This document shows positions 24,993 to 33,865 of a stretch of 50,940 nucleotides of DNA, in pieces. A program made the translations under genes and the position numbers. The stretch is from an uncultured bacterium (GTDB lineage Bacteria; Bacillota; Clostridia; Lachnospirales; Lachnospiraceae). The notes beneath the pieces were generated by a model. It was not told where the DNA came from and did no database searches. It saw nothing but the letters and a program-made list of their open reading frames with translations. Location: positions 1 to 50,940 of the forward strand of contig CAMWLE010000011.1 of assembly GCA_947175015.1 (NCBI GenBank), in the 5' to 3' direction. Each line of letters begins with the position of its first letter. Positions within the stretch are counted from its first letter, which is position 1.

Positions 24993-26243
24993 ATGGAAAA
25001 AGAAGAAAAATTAAAAGCATTGGATGCGGCAATCAGTCATATTGAAAAACAGTACGGTAAGGGAGCCGTGATGAAACTGGGAGACCCTTCCTCCCAAATG
25101 AATGTGGAAACCTTTCCCACGGGCGCTCTGAGTCTTGATATCGCACTGGGACTGGGGGGAATTCCCAAAGGAAGGATTGTGGAGATCTATGGTCCGGAAT
25201 CCAGTGGTAAGACTACGGTGACATTGCATATGATAGCCGAAGTGCAGAAACAAGGAGGAATTGCAGGGTTTATTGATGCGGAACATGCATTGGACCCGGT
25301 ATATGCCAAGAATATAGGTGTGGATATTGATAACCTCTATATTTCCCAACCGGATAATGGAGAGCAGGCGTTGGAGATTACGGAGACCATGGTGCGTTCC
25401 GGCGCTATTGATATTGTAGTTGTGGACTCCGTGGCGGCATTAGTACCTAAGGCCGAGATTGAGGGGGATATGGGCGATAGTCATGTGGGGCTGCAGGCGC
25501 GCTTGATGTCGCAGGCGTTGAGGAAGCTGACAGCAGTGATCAGCAAATCCAACTGTGCAGTTATTTTTATCAATCAGCTCCGTGAGAAGGTTGGGGTGAT
25601 GTTCGGAAATCCGGAGACTACCACCGGAGGACGTGCGTTGAAGTTTTATTCTTCTGTTCGTTTGGATGTGCGGAGAATCGAATCTCTGAAGCAGGGGGGA
25701 GAAGTGATCGGTAATCGTACTCGTGTCAAGGTGGTGAAGAATAAGATAGCGCCGCCATTTAAAGAGGCGGAGTTTGATATTATGTTTGGTGAAGGTATTT
25801 CCAGAGTAGGAGATATCCTGGATTTGGCAGCAGGGTTGGACGTTGTGGTAAAATCCGGTGCATGGTATGCTTATAATGGGAATAAGATTGGTCAGGGCCG
25901 TGAGAATGCGAAACAATATCTGAAGGATAATCCTGAGATTTGTAAGGAAATCAGCGATAAGGTGCGTACACATTATGGTTTTGACGGAGCAGCGAAAAAT
26001 GCAGCCGGCGGGAATGGCGCAGACAATGCGGGGTCTGGAACAAAGACCAAAGAAAGCACTAAAACGGGTACCAAAGCCGGAAGTAAAGCAAGTGCCAAAT
26101 CTGCGGCAAAGGAAAATGTGAAGACCGAATCTTCTGAAGATGCGAAAGCAGAGACAATGGAAAATGCAAAGGGCGATTCTGGTGATAATGTGGATCTGGA
26201 AGCAAAAATGAGTGCGGATGTTGAGACAACGGAAAAAGAGTAG
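24993..26243 (+). CDS. recA: Recombinase RecA
   Basis: 416 residues. It forms ATP-dependent filaments on single-stranded DNA for strand exchange and triggers LexA self-cleavage. Walker A GPESSGKT is at 67-74; [17 protein letters not shown] and the L2 loop region around [16 protein letters not shown] are intact. The usual core ends near residue 330 (HYGF). Beyond it lies an unusually long low-complexity tail of about 85 residues rich in A, K, G, T and E, acidic at the very end. ATG 24993 follows AAGGAG; an in-frame ATG at 24975 is upstream of that site. Confidence 0.98.
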   Translation: MEKEEKLKALDAAISHIEKQYGKGAVMKLGDPSSQMNVETFPTGALSLDIALGLGGIPKGRIVEIYGPESSGKTTVTLHMIAEVQKQGGIAGFIDAEHALDPVYAKNIGVDIDNLYISQPDNGEQALEITETMVRSGAIDIVVVDSVAALVPKAEIEGDMGDSHVGLQARLMSQALRKLTAVISKSNCAVIFINQLREKVGVMFGNPETTTGGRALKFYSSVRLDVRRIESLKQGGEVIGNRTRVKVVKNKIAPPFKEAEFDIMFGEGISRVGDILDLAAGLDVVVKSGAWYAYNGNKIGQGRENAKQYLKDNPEICKEISDKVRTHYGFDGAAKNAAGGNGADNAGSGTKTKESTKTGTKAGSKASAKSAAKENVKTESSEDAKAETMENAKGDSGDNVDLEAKMSADVETTEKE

Positions 26244-26287
26244 AAAAAGCAAGATAAGTATTCCGGGAATGGGGAAAATGTGAAATT

Positions 26288-26908
26288 ATGACGGTAACAC
26301 GGATAGAAGAATTGACCAGGTCTCGTGTCAGGATATTCCTTGAGGAAGAATCATCATTTGTATTATATAAGGGGGAGCTTCGTACTTTTCATATTTTTGA
26401 AGGCGGAGAAATAGCGCAGGAAAGTTATGATACCATTATGGGGGAGCTTCTGCCGAAACGTGCGAAGCTCCGCGCCATGAATTTGTTGAAAAGCAGGGAA
26501 TATACAGTGAAGCAGCTTAGGGATAAGCTTATACAGGGCGGTTATCCTGAGAAAATTGTGGAAGAAGCATTGGCTTATGTGGGGAGTTTTCGTTATACAG
26601 ATGATCTGCGATATGCGATTACATTTATTTTAGACCACGAGAGTACCAGGAGCCGCAGGAGAATTGAACAGGATCTTATGGCAAAAGGGATAGATAGGGA
26701 TATTATGGATAAGGCATGGAGGGAATGGGAAAAACAGGGCGGAAGTCAGGATGAACAGGCGATGATCTGCGCACTTTTGCAAAAAAAGCATTTCATTCCG
26801 GAAGAAGCAGACCAAAGGGAAAAGCAGAGAATGTATGGTTTTTTGGTGAGGAAGGGATTTTCGGGCGAGCAGGCACGAAAAGCGGTACTGGCAGACTGTT
26901 ATATATGA
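26288..26908 (+). CDS. recX: RecA modulator RecX
   Basis: 206 residues, mostly helical. RecX binds the RecA filament groove and tunes its activity. Family signatures: KRAKLRAMNLLKSREYTVKQLRDKL, FRYTDDLRYAITFIL, RSRRRIEQDLMAKGID. It lies 44 nt after recA on the same strand, so SOS co-regulation is likely. Three RecX repeats are recognisable. Confidence 0.92.
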   Translation: MTVTRIEELTRSRVRIFLEEESSFVLYKGELRTFHIFEGGEIAQESYDTIMGELLPKRAKLRAMNLLKSREYTVKQLRDKLIQGGYPEKIVEEALAYVGSFRYTDDLRYAITFILDHESTRSRRRIEQDLMAKGIDRDIMDKAWREWEKQGGSQDEQAMICALLQKKHFIPEEADQREKQRMYGFLVRKGFSGEQARKAVLADCYI

Positions 26909-27165
26909 TTGATAACGGCGGTTTTACTTCATGGAATGATTCACATGTATGATATTTGGTAATTATAGTAAACGTCATAACTGTTTTTGCTATGTCAGAA
27001 GCAGCGTTTGCAGCAATAATCAACAAAATGCTGTGAAAGTAAATTTTTAAAGCCGCTTACTGTGACTACATCAAATTTTTACTTAGAATACTGATAAATA
27101 CGGCATTGTTTGAGTGTAGGTAATGAAAAAATGCGGTGCTAGAATATTTTACTTGTGAATAGGTC

Positions 27166-27194
27166 TTGACATAATGGGAAATTAAGTTTAGAAT
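27166..27194 (+). promoter_or_regulatory. Predicted promoter of rny
   Basis: TTGACA (27166-27171), 17-nt spacer, TAGAAT (27189-27194). Confidence 0.7.
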
Positions 27195-27356
27195 TTAAGT
27201 GTTGTAAATTGCTTGTTAGAATGTTTTCAATTTTCGGAAAGATATAAAAGAATGTTGGATTTTGAAATATATCTTTATGAAAATATGTACATACATTCTA
27301 TATGCACTGTCAACAGGAAACCGTTGGGCAGTGAAATGTACAATGAAAATAAAATA

Positions 27357-27369
27357 AGGAGGTGCTCCT
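27357..27369 (+). promoter_or_regulatory. rny ribosome binding site inside a small hairpin
   Basis: AGGAG-GTG-CTCCT forms a perfect 5-bp stem that includes the ribosome site, 4 nt before the ATG of rny. If formed in mRNA it would reduce translation. Confidence 0.4.
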
Positions 27370-27373
27370 GTAG

Positions 27374-28921
27374 ATGCTTGAGATTGTTATTGCTGTTATT
27401 GTATCTGTAGCAGTGACCGCAGTAGTAACTGTTATGATTGTCTCTTATTATCATAAGAAGACAACGGAAGCTACTATTGGCAATGCACAGGACAAGGCAA
27501 GAGAGATTATTGATGACGCTCTTAAGACTGCAGAAACCAAAAAGCGTGAATCGCTTCTTGAAGTGAAAGAAGAATCCATTCGTGCAAAAAACGAATTGGA
27601 TAAGGAAATCAAGGAGCGCAGAGCGGAAGTGCAACGTTCTGAGCGCAGGGTTCAGCAGAAAGAAGAGAACATTGATAAGAAAACCGAAGCCATCGAAAGG
27701 CGCGAGGCCAGTTTGGCAGCCAAAGAAGAATCTCTTAACAAGATAAAGGTTGAGGTTTCCAAACTGAATGAGCAGCGGGTGCAGGAACTGGAACGAATTT
27801 CAGGATTAACCTCTGAACAGGCAAAAGACTACTTATTGAAAATTGTTGAAGATGAAGTGAAGCATGAAACGGCCGTGATAATCAAAGAAATGGAGAGTCG
27901 CGCCAAAGAAGAAGCAGACAAAAAGGCGAAGGAGTATGTGGTGTCAGCTATTCAGCGATGTGCAGCAGACCATGTATCTGAGACTACAATCTCCGTTGTA
28001 CAACTTCCTAATGATGAGATGAAGGGAAGGATCATTGGACGAGAGGGGCGTAACATACGAACTCTTGAAACTATGACCGGTATTGATCTGATCATTGATG
28101 ACACGCCGGAGGCAGTTATTCTGTCTGGTTTTGACCCTATCCGCCGAGAGGTGGCAAGAATTGCGCTGGAAAAACTGATTGTAGATGGGCGTATTCATCC
28201 TGCAAGAATTGAAGAAATGGTAGAGAAAGCGCAGAAAGAAGTAGAGATCATGATAAAGGAAGAGGGAGAAGCTGCTACACTGGAGGTTGGTGTGCATGGT
28301 ATTCATCCCGAACTGATCAGATTGTTAGGTAAGATGAAATTTAGGACCAGTTATGGTCAAAACGCATTGAAGCATTCTATCGAAGTAGCACAGTTGTCGG
28401 GCTTGCTGGCTGCGGAGTTGGGATTGGATGTCAGGCTTGCGAAACGTGCCGGTTTACTTCATGATATCGGTAAGTCTGTGGATCATGAGATGGAAGGGTC
28501 GCATATCCAGCTTGGCGTTGAGCTTTGTAAAAAGTATAAGGAAAATGCAACAGTCATCAATGCTGTTGAATCGCATCATGGTGATGTAGAGCCCACTTCT
28601 TTGATCGCATGTATTGTACAAGCTGCTGATACAATATCTGCTGCACGACCGGGAGCTAGAAGGGAGACATTGGAAACCTATACTAGCAGGTTAAATCAAT
28701 TAGAGGAAATAACAAACAATTTCAAAGGTGTAGATAAATCTTTTGCTATTCAGGCAGGTAGAGAAGTTCGTGTAATGGTGGTGCCGGAGCAGATTACAGA
28801 TGCTGATATGGTTCTGTTAGCGCGTGATATTTCCAAACAGATCGAAGCAGAATTGGAATATCCTGGGCAGATTAAGGTAAATGTTATCCGCGAGAGCCGC
28901 GTAATTGATTATGCGAAGTAA
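27374..28921 (+). CDS. rny: Ribonuclease Y
   Basis: 515 residues, normal length. This membrane-anchored endoribonuclease starts mRNA decay in Firmicutes. It has an N-terminal membrane helix (~3-25), a long charged coiled coil (~30-200), a KH domain ([15 protein letters not shown], ~215-275) and an HD domain with the metal-binding HDIGK (~330-425). A strong AAGGAGGTG precedes ATG 27374. It appears to be a single-gene unit closed by a strong terminator. Confidence 0.97.
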   Translation: MLEIVIAVIVSVAVTAVVTVMIVSYYHKKTTEATIGNAQDKAREIIDDALKTAETKKRESLLEVKEESIRAKNELDKEIKERRAEVQRSERRVQQKEENIDKKTEAIERREASLAAKEESLNKIKVEVSKLNEQRVQELERISGLTSEQAKDYLLKIVEDEVKHETAVIIKEMESRAKEEADKKAKEYVVSAIQRCAADHVSETTISVVQLPNDEMKGRIIGREGRNIRTLETMTGIDLIIDDTPEAVILSGFDPIRREVARIALEKLIVDGRIHPARIEEMVEKAQKEVEIMIKEEGEAATLEVGVHGIHPELIRLLGKMKFRTSYGQNALKHSIEVAQLSGLLAAELGLDVRLAKRAGLLHDIGKSVDHEMEGSHIQLGVELCKKYKENATVINAVESHHGDVEPTSLIACIVQAADTISAARPGARRETLETYTSRLNQLEEITNNFKGVDKSFAIQAGREVRVMVVPEQITDADMVLLARDISKQIEAELEYPGQIKVNVIRESRVIDYAK

Positions 28922-28954
28922 TATTGAAAACAAGTTTATAGTAATGATATGAGG

Positions 28955-28986
28955 AAAACGCCGTATTTAAAGTACGGCGTTTTTTT
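28955..28986 (+). terminator. Intrinsic terminator of rny
   Basis: AAAACGCCGTA/TACGGCGTTTT arms with a 7-nt loop and a T-run (TTTTTTT) at the end: a classical rho-independent terminator. Confidence 0.95.
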
Positions 28987-29042
28987 ATGTTTGATAACGG
29001 GGTGTTTCATGAAGAATAATTGAAAATAGTAAAAGGTGCTGC

Positions 29043-29071
29043 TTGACGGACGTATGTTTTTGCGCTATGCT
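29043..29071 (+). promoter_or_regulatory. Predicted promoter of ridA
   Basis: TTGACG (29043-29048), 17-nt spacer, TATGCT (29066-29071), giving a leader of about 135 nt. Confidence 0.5.
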
Positions 29072-29212
29072 GGATATTGAAATGCGCAAAGATTTTCTGC
29101 GTCAGCTTGACTGTAAGTGCGGAGCCTGCTACCTCATAGTATGCTGTGGGATAGATTAGTAGTATCAGGCGCCTGCCGTAAAAACAATAAAATGAAGAAA
29201 GAGGAGAAGGTT

Positions 29213-29587
29213 ATGTTACAAAAAATTTCAACAGACAAGGCACCGGCAGCGATTGGGCCATATTCTCAGGGAATAATTGCAAATGGAATGCTTTTTGCTT
29301 CCGGGCAGATTCCAATTAATCCTGCAACAGGTGAGATTGAAGGAGAGAATATAACATCACAGGCTGAATTGGTGATGAAAAATGTGGGAGCGTTGTTGGA
29401 AGAAGCAGGGACAGATTATACAAAAGTAGTTAAAACCACTTGTTTCTTGGCAGATATGGCAGATTTTGCTGCATTCAATGAAGTGTATGCAAAATATTTT
29501 ACAGAGAAGCCAGCCAGAAGTTGTGTTGCGGTGAAGACATTGCCTAAAAATGTTCTCTGTGAGGTTGAAGTGATAGCTGCTATTTGA
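29213..29587 (+). CDS. ridA: RidA family enamine/imine deaminase
   Basis: 124 residues, normal. It hydrolyses reactive 2-aminoacrylate and related imines released by PLP enzymes. Motifs: APAAIGPYSQGI at the N-terminus, GEIEGENITSQAELVMKNV, and the substrate-binding Arg in KPARSCVAVKTLPKN, with the closing CEVEVIA. ATG 29213 lies 6 nt after GAGGAG; the upstream extension of the frame has no site. Monocistronic. Confidence 0.95.
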   Translation: MLQKISTDKAPAAIGPYSQGIIANGMLFASGQIPINPATGEIEGENITSQAELVMKNVGALLEEAGTDYTKVVKTTCFLADMADFAAFNEVYAKYFTEKPARSCVAVKTLPKNVLCEVEVIAAI

Positions 29588-29598
29588 CAGAGTAAGAT

Positions 29599-29636
29599 AA
29601 AATAGCTGTTTTCGTATTATGAATGATAGCTATTTT
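29599..29636 (+). terminator. Hairpin after ridA
   Basis: AAAATAGCT/AGCTATTTT 9-bp stem with a 20-nt loop, beginning 11 nt after the ridA stop. The T-run is part of the stem, so strength is uncertain. Confidence 0.45.
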
Positions 29637-29756
29637 CAGGACTGTATATTTATATTTTTTGAAAATACATATTTTTTCGGAATTTGGTTTATACTAGCCA
29701 TAACAGGGAGAAGCATTTTGAGACAATCCTTGAATGGTGAAAGGTGTGTGAATCAA

Positions 29757-30116
29757 ATGATGGATTATGTAAATGCCTTTTGGGTGGGTGGATTGATCTG
29801 TGCTTTGGTGCAGATTTTGATGGAAAAGACGAAAATGATGCCTGGCCGTATTATGGTGTTATTGGTGGTAACTGGGGCGATTATCGGCGTATTCGGGTGG
29901 TATGATACTTTTCAGGAATTTGCAGGCGCAGGAGCCAGTGTACCATTGTTAGGATTCGGCAATGTGTTGGTGAAGGGTGTCAAGGAAGCTGTTGATGAGA
30001 AAGGATTGTTGGGACTGTTTGCCGGAGGCTTCAAGGCTGGAGCGGTAGGAACCTCTGCAGCCTTGATTTTTGGATATCTGGCAAGTTTGGTCTTCAAATC
30101 TAAAATGAAAAAATGA
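29757..30116 (+). CDS. spoVAE: Stage V sporulation protein AE (SpoVAE/SpoVAEb)
   Basis: 119 residues, the usual size. SpoVA proteins form the forespore membrane channel that takes up calcium-dipicolinate. The sequence has about three membrane helices and the family block FAGAGASVPLLGFGNVL followed by GLFAGGFKAGAVGTSAALIFGYL. The first of two adjacent ATGs (29757) is used, with AAAGGTG upstream; the longer frame from 29619 has no family match. spoVAC and spoVAD, normally neighbours, are not in the window, so this is an orphan copy. Confidence 0.9.
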   Translation: MMDYVNAFWVGGLICALVQILMEKTKMMPGRIMVLLVVTGAIIGVFGWYDTFQEFAGAGASVPLLGFGNVLVKGVKEAVDEKGLLGLFAGGFKAGAVGTSAALIFGYLASLVFKSKMKK

Positions 30117-30123
30117 TGTAAGA

Positions 30124-30624
30124 TCAGAGTTCTTCATACAGGATTCCTTTTCCGTCAAGATATTTCCGGAGGGCTCGATCCCAGATTACATCCGGTTCTT
30201 TGCTCAGGAGAAAAGTGTGATAGGCAGTGCCGGTGGTAAGTACTGCCTTAGCTCCGTCATAGCGTATGTTCAGAGCCAGAGCTTTTACTTGTGAAGGTTC
30301 TATGTCACATTGTTCATGCTCCAGCAAGGCAGTTGCTTTTGCAGGCATTAAATGCAATACAAATCGAAAAAACAAGGGTGTGCGTTTGCCTTTTATCAGG
30401 TCAAAGCATAGCCCTTTTAATTCACCCCAGGGACGAAATTCATAGGGTGGTTCAGTAGCGGTGTCATCATTGGCAGTGTAAAAATCTTGATTGATATGTC
30501 CGTCAATAGTGAATATGTTGGCAGTACTGATGACAGCTTCTTCTAATAGAAAAGGTTCAAAAGTGTCTGCTACCAGGAGATGGTTCATAAATTGTTTCAT
30601 GGAAGTAATCTGTAATGCTATCAT
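30124..30624 (-). CDS. Conserved hypothetical protein (DUF5721-like)
   Basis: 166 residues, soluble, no motif of known catalytic type. The conserved look (FTIDGHINQDFY, RPWGELKGLCFDLIKGKRTP) and Lachnospiraceae setting recall a family I know as DUF5721, from memory and not checked. It converges on spoVAE with only 7 bases between the two stops. The start ATG 30624 has GGAGGG about 15 nt upstream, rather far; ATG 30600 is an alternative. Confidence 0.7.
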   Translation of the reverse strand: MIALQITSMKQFMNHLLVADTFEPFLLEEAVISTANIFTIDGHINQDFYTANDDTATEPPYEFRPWGELKGLCFDLIKGKRTPLFFRFVLHLMPAKATALLEHEQCDIEPSQVKALALNIRYDGAKAVLTTGTAYHTFLLSKEPDVIWDRALRKYLDGKGILYEEL

Positions 30625-30736
30625 ATAATTCTTCTTAATCCCTCCATTTTAAATTTGTTATTCATAGGATATTTTAATTATAGCAGTTAACATGCAGTGT
30701 GTAAAGCCTTGATGCTGTTTCGGACAGGGTTGTTTA

Positions 30737-30884
30737 GTCAGCTTGTGTTCACTCCGTAACCAGTAACTGATGCACAGAAATCGCAAATGCAGCGATTTCG
30801 CGCACGACTGTCTCGGTTTTTTTCACGCATAAAGCGCGTGAAAACGCCTTACGGTGGCGTAGGTGTGAAAAGTAACGTCAGCTT
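30737..30884 (-). mobile_element. MITE-like element, copy B, with perfect target-site duplication
   Basis: The element spans 30745-30876 (132 bp), inverted relative to the other copies. Read on the minus strand it begins GTTACTTTTCAC and ends GTGAACAC (four bases lost from GTGAACAGTAAC). It is flanked by identical 8-bp GTCAGCTT at 30737-30744 and 30877-30884. Both internal hairpins are kept. It lies about 55 bases before the NACHT gene promoter. Confidence 0.93.
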
Positions 30885-30930
30885 CATTTACTGTAACTGT
30901 GAATAATTTATGAACAAATATTTTCAGAAC

Positions 30931-30959
30931 TTGCAAGAGTAATGCGGGGGGAATATAAT
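30931..30959 (+). promoter_or_regulatory. Predicted promoter of the NACHT gene
   Basis: TTGCAA (30931-30936), 17-nt spacer, TATAAT (30954-30959), 49 nt before the start codon. Confidence 0.75.
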
Positions 30960-31007
30960 TGTAGTCGCAATGATTTGTGATATATTGGCAGAGGGGGAAG
31001 AATCACT

Positions 31008-33488
31008 ATGATTAGTGAAGCTGTATTTGGCGGTATTGTATCGAAAGTAATAAATGATTGTGTGGATATATCAAAGGGTAAGATTAAAAAAGTAATAGAA
31101 GATAAAAGCACCAAACATCAAACGCTGGAATCGCAGATATATAATCTAACTGTAGATGCACTTTATGACATTGCTGATGAACATCAGAAAAACAACCAGG
31201 ACAAAATATATGAAGCAGCAGAGAGTTTATTAAAAGGTTTCTTCCATGCTGATGTCGAGAATGCTGAGGTTATCAGGACAAGTTTAAGAAGGATATGTTC
31301 ATATAAGGATGATGATATTTACATGAAATTTAAGATGGTGTTATTTCAAAAACTCAGTGATGAATATGGTGATTTATATCGTAAAATAAGATTGCTGCAA
31401 GAAGAAAAGGAAAGCAGTAAAGCATCCGGCATTGAAAAAAAGGTAGATATATTAGACCAGAAGGTAGATCAGGGATTTCAGGAGATATATCGGAAATTAA
31501 GTGAGGGAAAAACGAATAACAGGCAAAGTGATGATGGAAAAAGTGAAAACAGATGCAATAAAGATATACGGTATACATTGCGCAGCAGAACGCATGAATA
31601 TGCGGATAAGTGGAATCAGAATATGTTTCTGAATGATTTTGACGAGTGGGATGAAAATGCAGGTGAAAATGTAAAATTAAAGGATGTATATCTGGAGGAA
31701 CATCTTCCACATTTTCTCTGGGGTGAGAATAAACAGGTATCTACTGACCTGAAGGCTTTGTTATCCAGATATATGGCAGGAAATAATGAAAATGAGATGC
31801 TCTTGATTTTGGGTCAACCTGGGATTGGGAAAAGTACGTTAATCACATGGATCACAGCTCATTTTACTGACCGTTATGATGATATTCTGGTGTATAGGTT
31901 TGCATCGGACTTGGGAAATATAGAGTGGAAGGGGGGAATATCTAACAGGATAGTAGAAGAATTGGGGTTGGAGTATAGTGATTTGAATGGAAAGGTATTA
32001 ATTTTGGATGGTTTTGATGAAGTCAGTGTGGGGGATGATAGAAGGGGAATATTAGACAGTTTATATGGGGATTTGGTATATAAAAATATAGTTAAAAATT
32101 TTATGCTGATTATTACATGCAGGGAAAATTATATTTCAGGATTTGGACGGATGAGATGTAAGTATATCCTATTGCAGCCATGGGATGAAGCACAAATGGA
32201 AAGCTTCTGCAGAATTTTTCAAGAGAAGACCAGGAATCATATCTCAGAAAGTACATTGGAAAAGCTGCTTGAAAATAAGGAAATATTAGGAATTCCACTT
32301 ATCTTATATATGGTGTTGGCTTTGCATATTTCTATTGAAAAAGAAGGTTCTATTGTAGATGTCTATGATAAAATTTTTTCATTAGAAGGGGGTATCTATG
32401 ATCGATGTATAGATAATAAGAATTTTGCTGACCCTCATAGAATAGGTGAAATAAAGAAACAAATACATCAATTGTCAAGAGAAATCGCAATGTGGATGTT
32501 TGAAAACAGGGCTGACGAAGCATATATTTCGAGGGAAGAATATCAGAAAATCTGTAGTAATATGATTCCGGAACAGCAGAAAAACGAAAAAATAGAACAG
32601 GATTTATTAATAGGAAATTTTTTTAAGCTAGTGAAGCATTGTGAGGGGGTTGGAACAGAAGAATTATATTTTGTTCATCGTTCTATTTACGAATATTTTG
32701 TAGTTGAAACAATTTACAGTTCGATAGAAGATGCTATGATGAAGTTAACGGAAGAAAGTCAGGAAGAGTTGGCTGAAAATATTGCATTTTATTTAAAGGA
32801 AGGAGAAATTTCTCCCACCATCGGCAAAAATCTGGGATATAAAATATTGAAACGATATGAGAAGCTGGATGATGAGAGGAAGCAGAGGTTCTATCAGTGG
32901 TGGGAAAGTGCGGTTGGTAAAATGATGGAAGCAGGTATGTTTTATTATACGAAAAGGAATATTCAGGAATATAAAAATATCACAAAAAAAGAAGGAAGAT
33001 GTTTTCTGAATTTATTGGAAATATTGAGGATGCTATTACCTATAACTGATAGAAAATATATTATGGAAAGTATTGATAGGAGGAAAATCAGTGATTATAT
33101 TGGCTTGAGTGAATGGGGAAATTATAGTAAAGTATTTTTAAAAGGGGCAGATTTAAGAGGAAAGCGGTTACATGAATGTAATTTAGGAGGAGCGTGTTTT
33201 CAGGGGGCAGATTTACGTAGAGCCGATTTGATTGGGGCGAATTTATATGAGGCTGATTTGACAAAAGCCGATTTAAGAGGAGCGGAATTATGTTCAATGC
33301 GTTTTAATAAAATAATTTTAAGAGAGGCAATATTTGATGAGAGACAAATGGTTGAAATAGAAGACGGTACTTATGATTTGCAGAATATAAAAATATACAT
33401 AGAAAAAGAGGATCGTTTTATAAGCCATGAAGAGTATCGCAAAAGGAGCAAGAGAAATAATAGGCGTAACGGAAAAAGAAATACTTGA
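31008..33488 (+). CDS. NACHT NTPase with C-terminal pentapeptide repeats
   Basis: 826 residues. The helical N-terminal part (~1-190, coiled coil near 130-165) matches no effector I recognise. The STAND-type NACHT ATPase follows: Walker A GQPGIGKST (269-277), Walker B VLILDGFDEVS (330-340, with the extra acidic residues of NACHT), sensor MLIITCREN (366-374), then a helical region to ~700. The C-terminus (~710-770) is a run of A(D/N)LxxA pentapeptide repeats ending in a basic tail. Bacterial NACHT proteins are often antiphage sensors; here that is inference. The gene has its own strong promoter, GAGGGGG before ATG 31008, no partner gene, and is visibly AT-richer than its neighbours, suggesting transfer. 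Confidence 0.9.
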   Translation: MISEAVFGGIVSKVINDCVDISKGKIKKVIEDKSTKHQTLESQIYNLTVDALYDIADEHQKNNQDKIYEAAESLLKGFFHADVENAEVIRTSLRRICSYKDDDIYMKFKMVLFQKLSDEYGDLYRKIRLLQEEKESSKASGIEKKVDILDQKVDQGFQEIYRKLSEGKTNNRQSDDGKSENRCNKDIRYTLRSRTHEYADKWNQNMFLNDFDEWDENAGENVKLKDVYLEEHLPHFLWGENKQVSTDLKALLSRYMAGNNENEMLLILGQPGIGKSTLITWITAHFTDRYDDILVYRFASDLGNIEWKGGISNRIVEELGLEYSDLNGKVLILDGFDEVSVGDDRRGILDSLYGDLVYKNIVKNFMLIITCRENYISGFGRMRCKYILLQPWDEAQMESFCRIFQEKTRNHISESTLEKLLENKEILGIPLILYMVLALHISIEKEGSIVDVYDKIFSLEGGIYDRCIDNKNFADPHRIGEIKKQIHQLSREIAMWMFENRADEAYISREEYQKICSNMIPEQQKNEKIEQDLLIGNFFKLVKHCEGVGTEELYFVHRSIYEYFVVETIYSSIEDAMMKLTEESQEELAENIAFYLKEGEISPTIGKNLGYKILKRYEKLDDERKQRFYQWWESAVGKMMEAGMFYYTKRNIQEYKNITKKEGRCFLNLLEILRMLLPITDRKYIMESIDRRKISDYIGLSEWGNYSKVFLKGADLRGKRLHECNLGGACFQGADLRRADLIGANLYEADLTKADLRGAELCSMRFNKIILREAIFDERQMVEIEDGTYDLQNIKIYIEKEDRFISHEEYRKRSKRNNRRNGKRNT

Positions 33489-33536
33489 TTTTCTAACCAA
33501 ACCGTATTATAATAGCCAAAGTAAATAAAGGTAAAT

Positions 33537-33686
33537 TCTTCGGGGCAGGGTGAGATTCCCTACTGGCGGTAAAGTCCGCGACCTGTGGCTAAGAGACAGG
33601 CGCCGGTAATGGTGCTTGTGATTCCTTTCCATGGCTGATTCGGTGAAACTCCGGAACCAACAGTATAGTCTGGATGAAAGAAGAAC
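33537..33686 (+). promoter_or_regulatory. FMN riboswitch (RFN element)
   Basis: The aptamer is easily read: CTTCGGGGCAGGGTGAGATTC at the start (positions 33538 on), CTACTGGCGGTAAAGTCCGCGA, a variable hairpin, GATTCGGTGAAACTCCGGAACC, and CAGTATAGTCTGGATGAAAG at the end. It senses flavin mononucleotide and should turn off the RibU transporter gene downstream when FMN is plentiful. Confidence 0.97.
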
Positions 33687-33703
33687 ATATCAGTTAGTGT
33701 GCA

Positions 33704-33729
33704 GAGTCAGACAAAATCTGATTTTTTTG
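33704..33729 (+). terminator. First terminator candidate of the riboswitch
   Basis: AGTCAGA-CAAAA-TCTGATT arms (one G-U pair) with TTTTTTT, 20 nt after the aptamer. It may be the ligand-controlled element. Confidence 0.55.
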
Positions 33730-33772
33730 TGAGCGCGGCGAAATCCTGGCTGATAAATGTGCAGATATGATA

Positions 33773-33804
33773 CCCCGAGGTTGTAAGACTTCGGGGATTT
33801 TTTT
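33773..33804 (+). terminator. Second, stronger terminator between riboswitch and ribU
   Basis: CCCCGAGG/CTTCGGGG stem (one G-U pair) followed by ATTTTTTT, 60 nt before the ribU start. Confidence 0.8.
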
Positions 33805-33865
33805 GCGCTGGAAGAATTTTCCTGTAAAGTTGATTGGCCTTTCGGCCGGAAAATGGAGGGAAAAA

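Larger units (their letters stand above)
26909..27373 (+). other. Intergenic region and long leader of rny
   Basis: About 465 AT-rich bases without a convincing gene. The rny promoter is at 27166-27194, giving a leader of about 170 nt. Nothing else identifiable was seen. Confidence 0.5.

Noticed and set aside
25440..26252. Long minus-strand frame opposite recA
   Set aside because: It is a shadow of the recA coding frame; the deduced protein is composed of improbable residues and has no start signal.
27213..27410. 65-codon frame in the rny leader
   Set aside because: It overlaps the rny start in another frame, lacks a ribosome site and has no family-like sequence.
29067..29159. A 30-codon cysteine-rich frame upstream of ridA
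   Set aside because: Its ATG lies inside the -10 box of the predicted ridA promoter and it has no ribosome site, so it would not be translated from that transcript.
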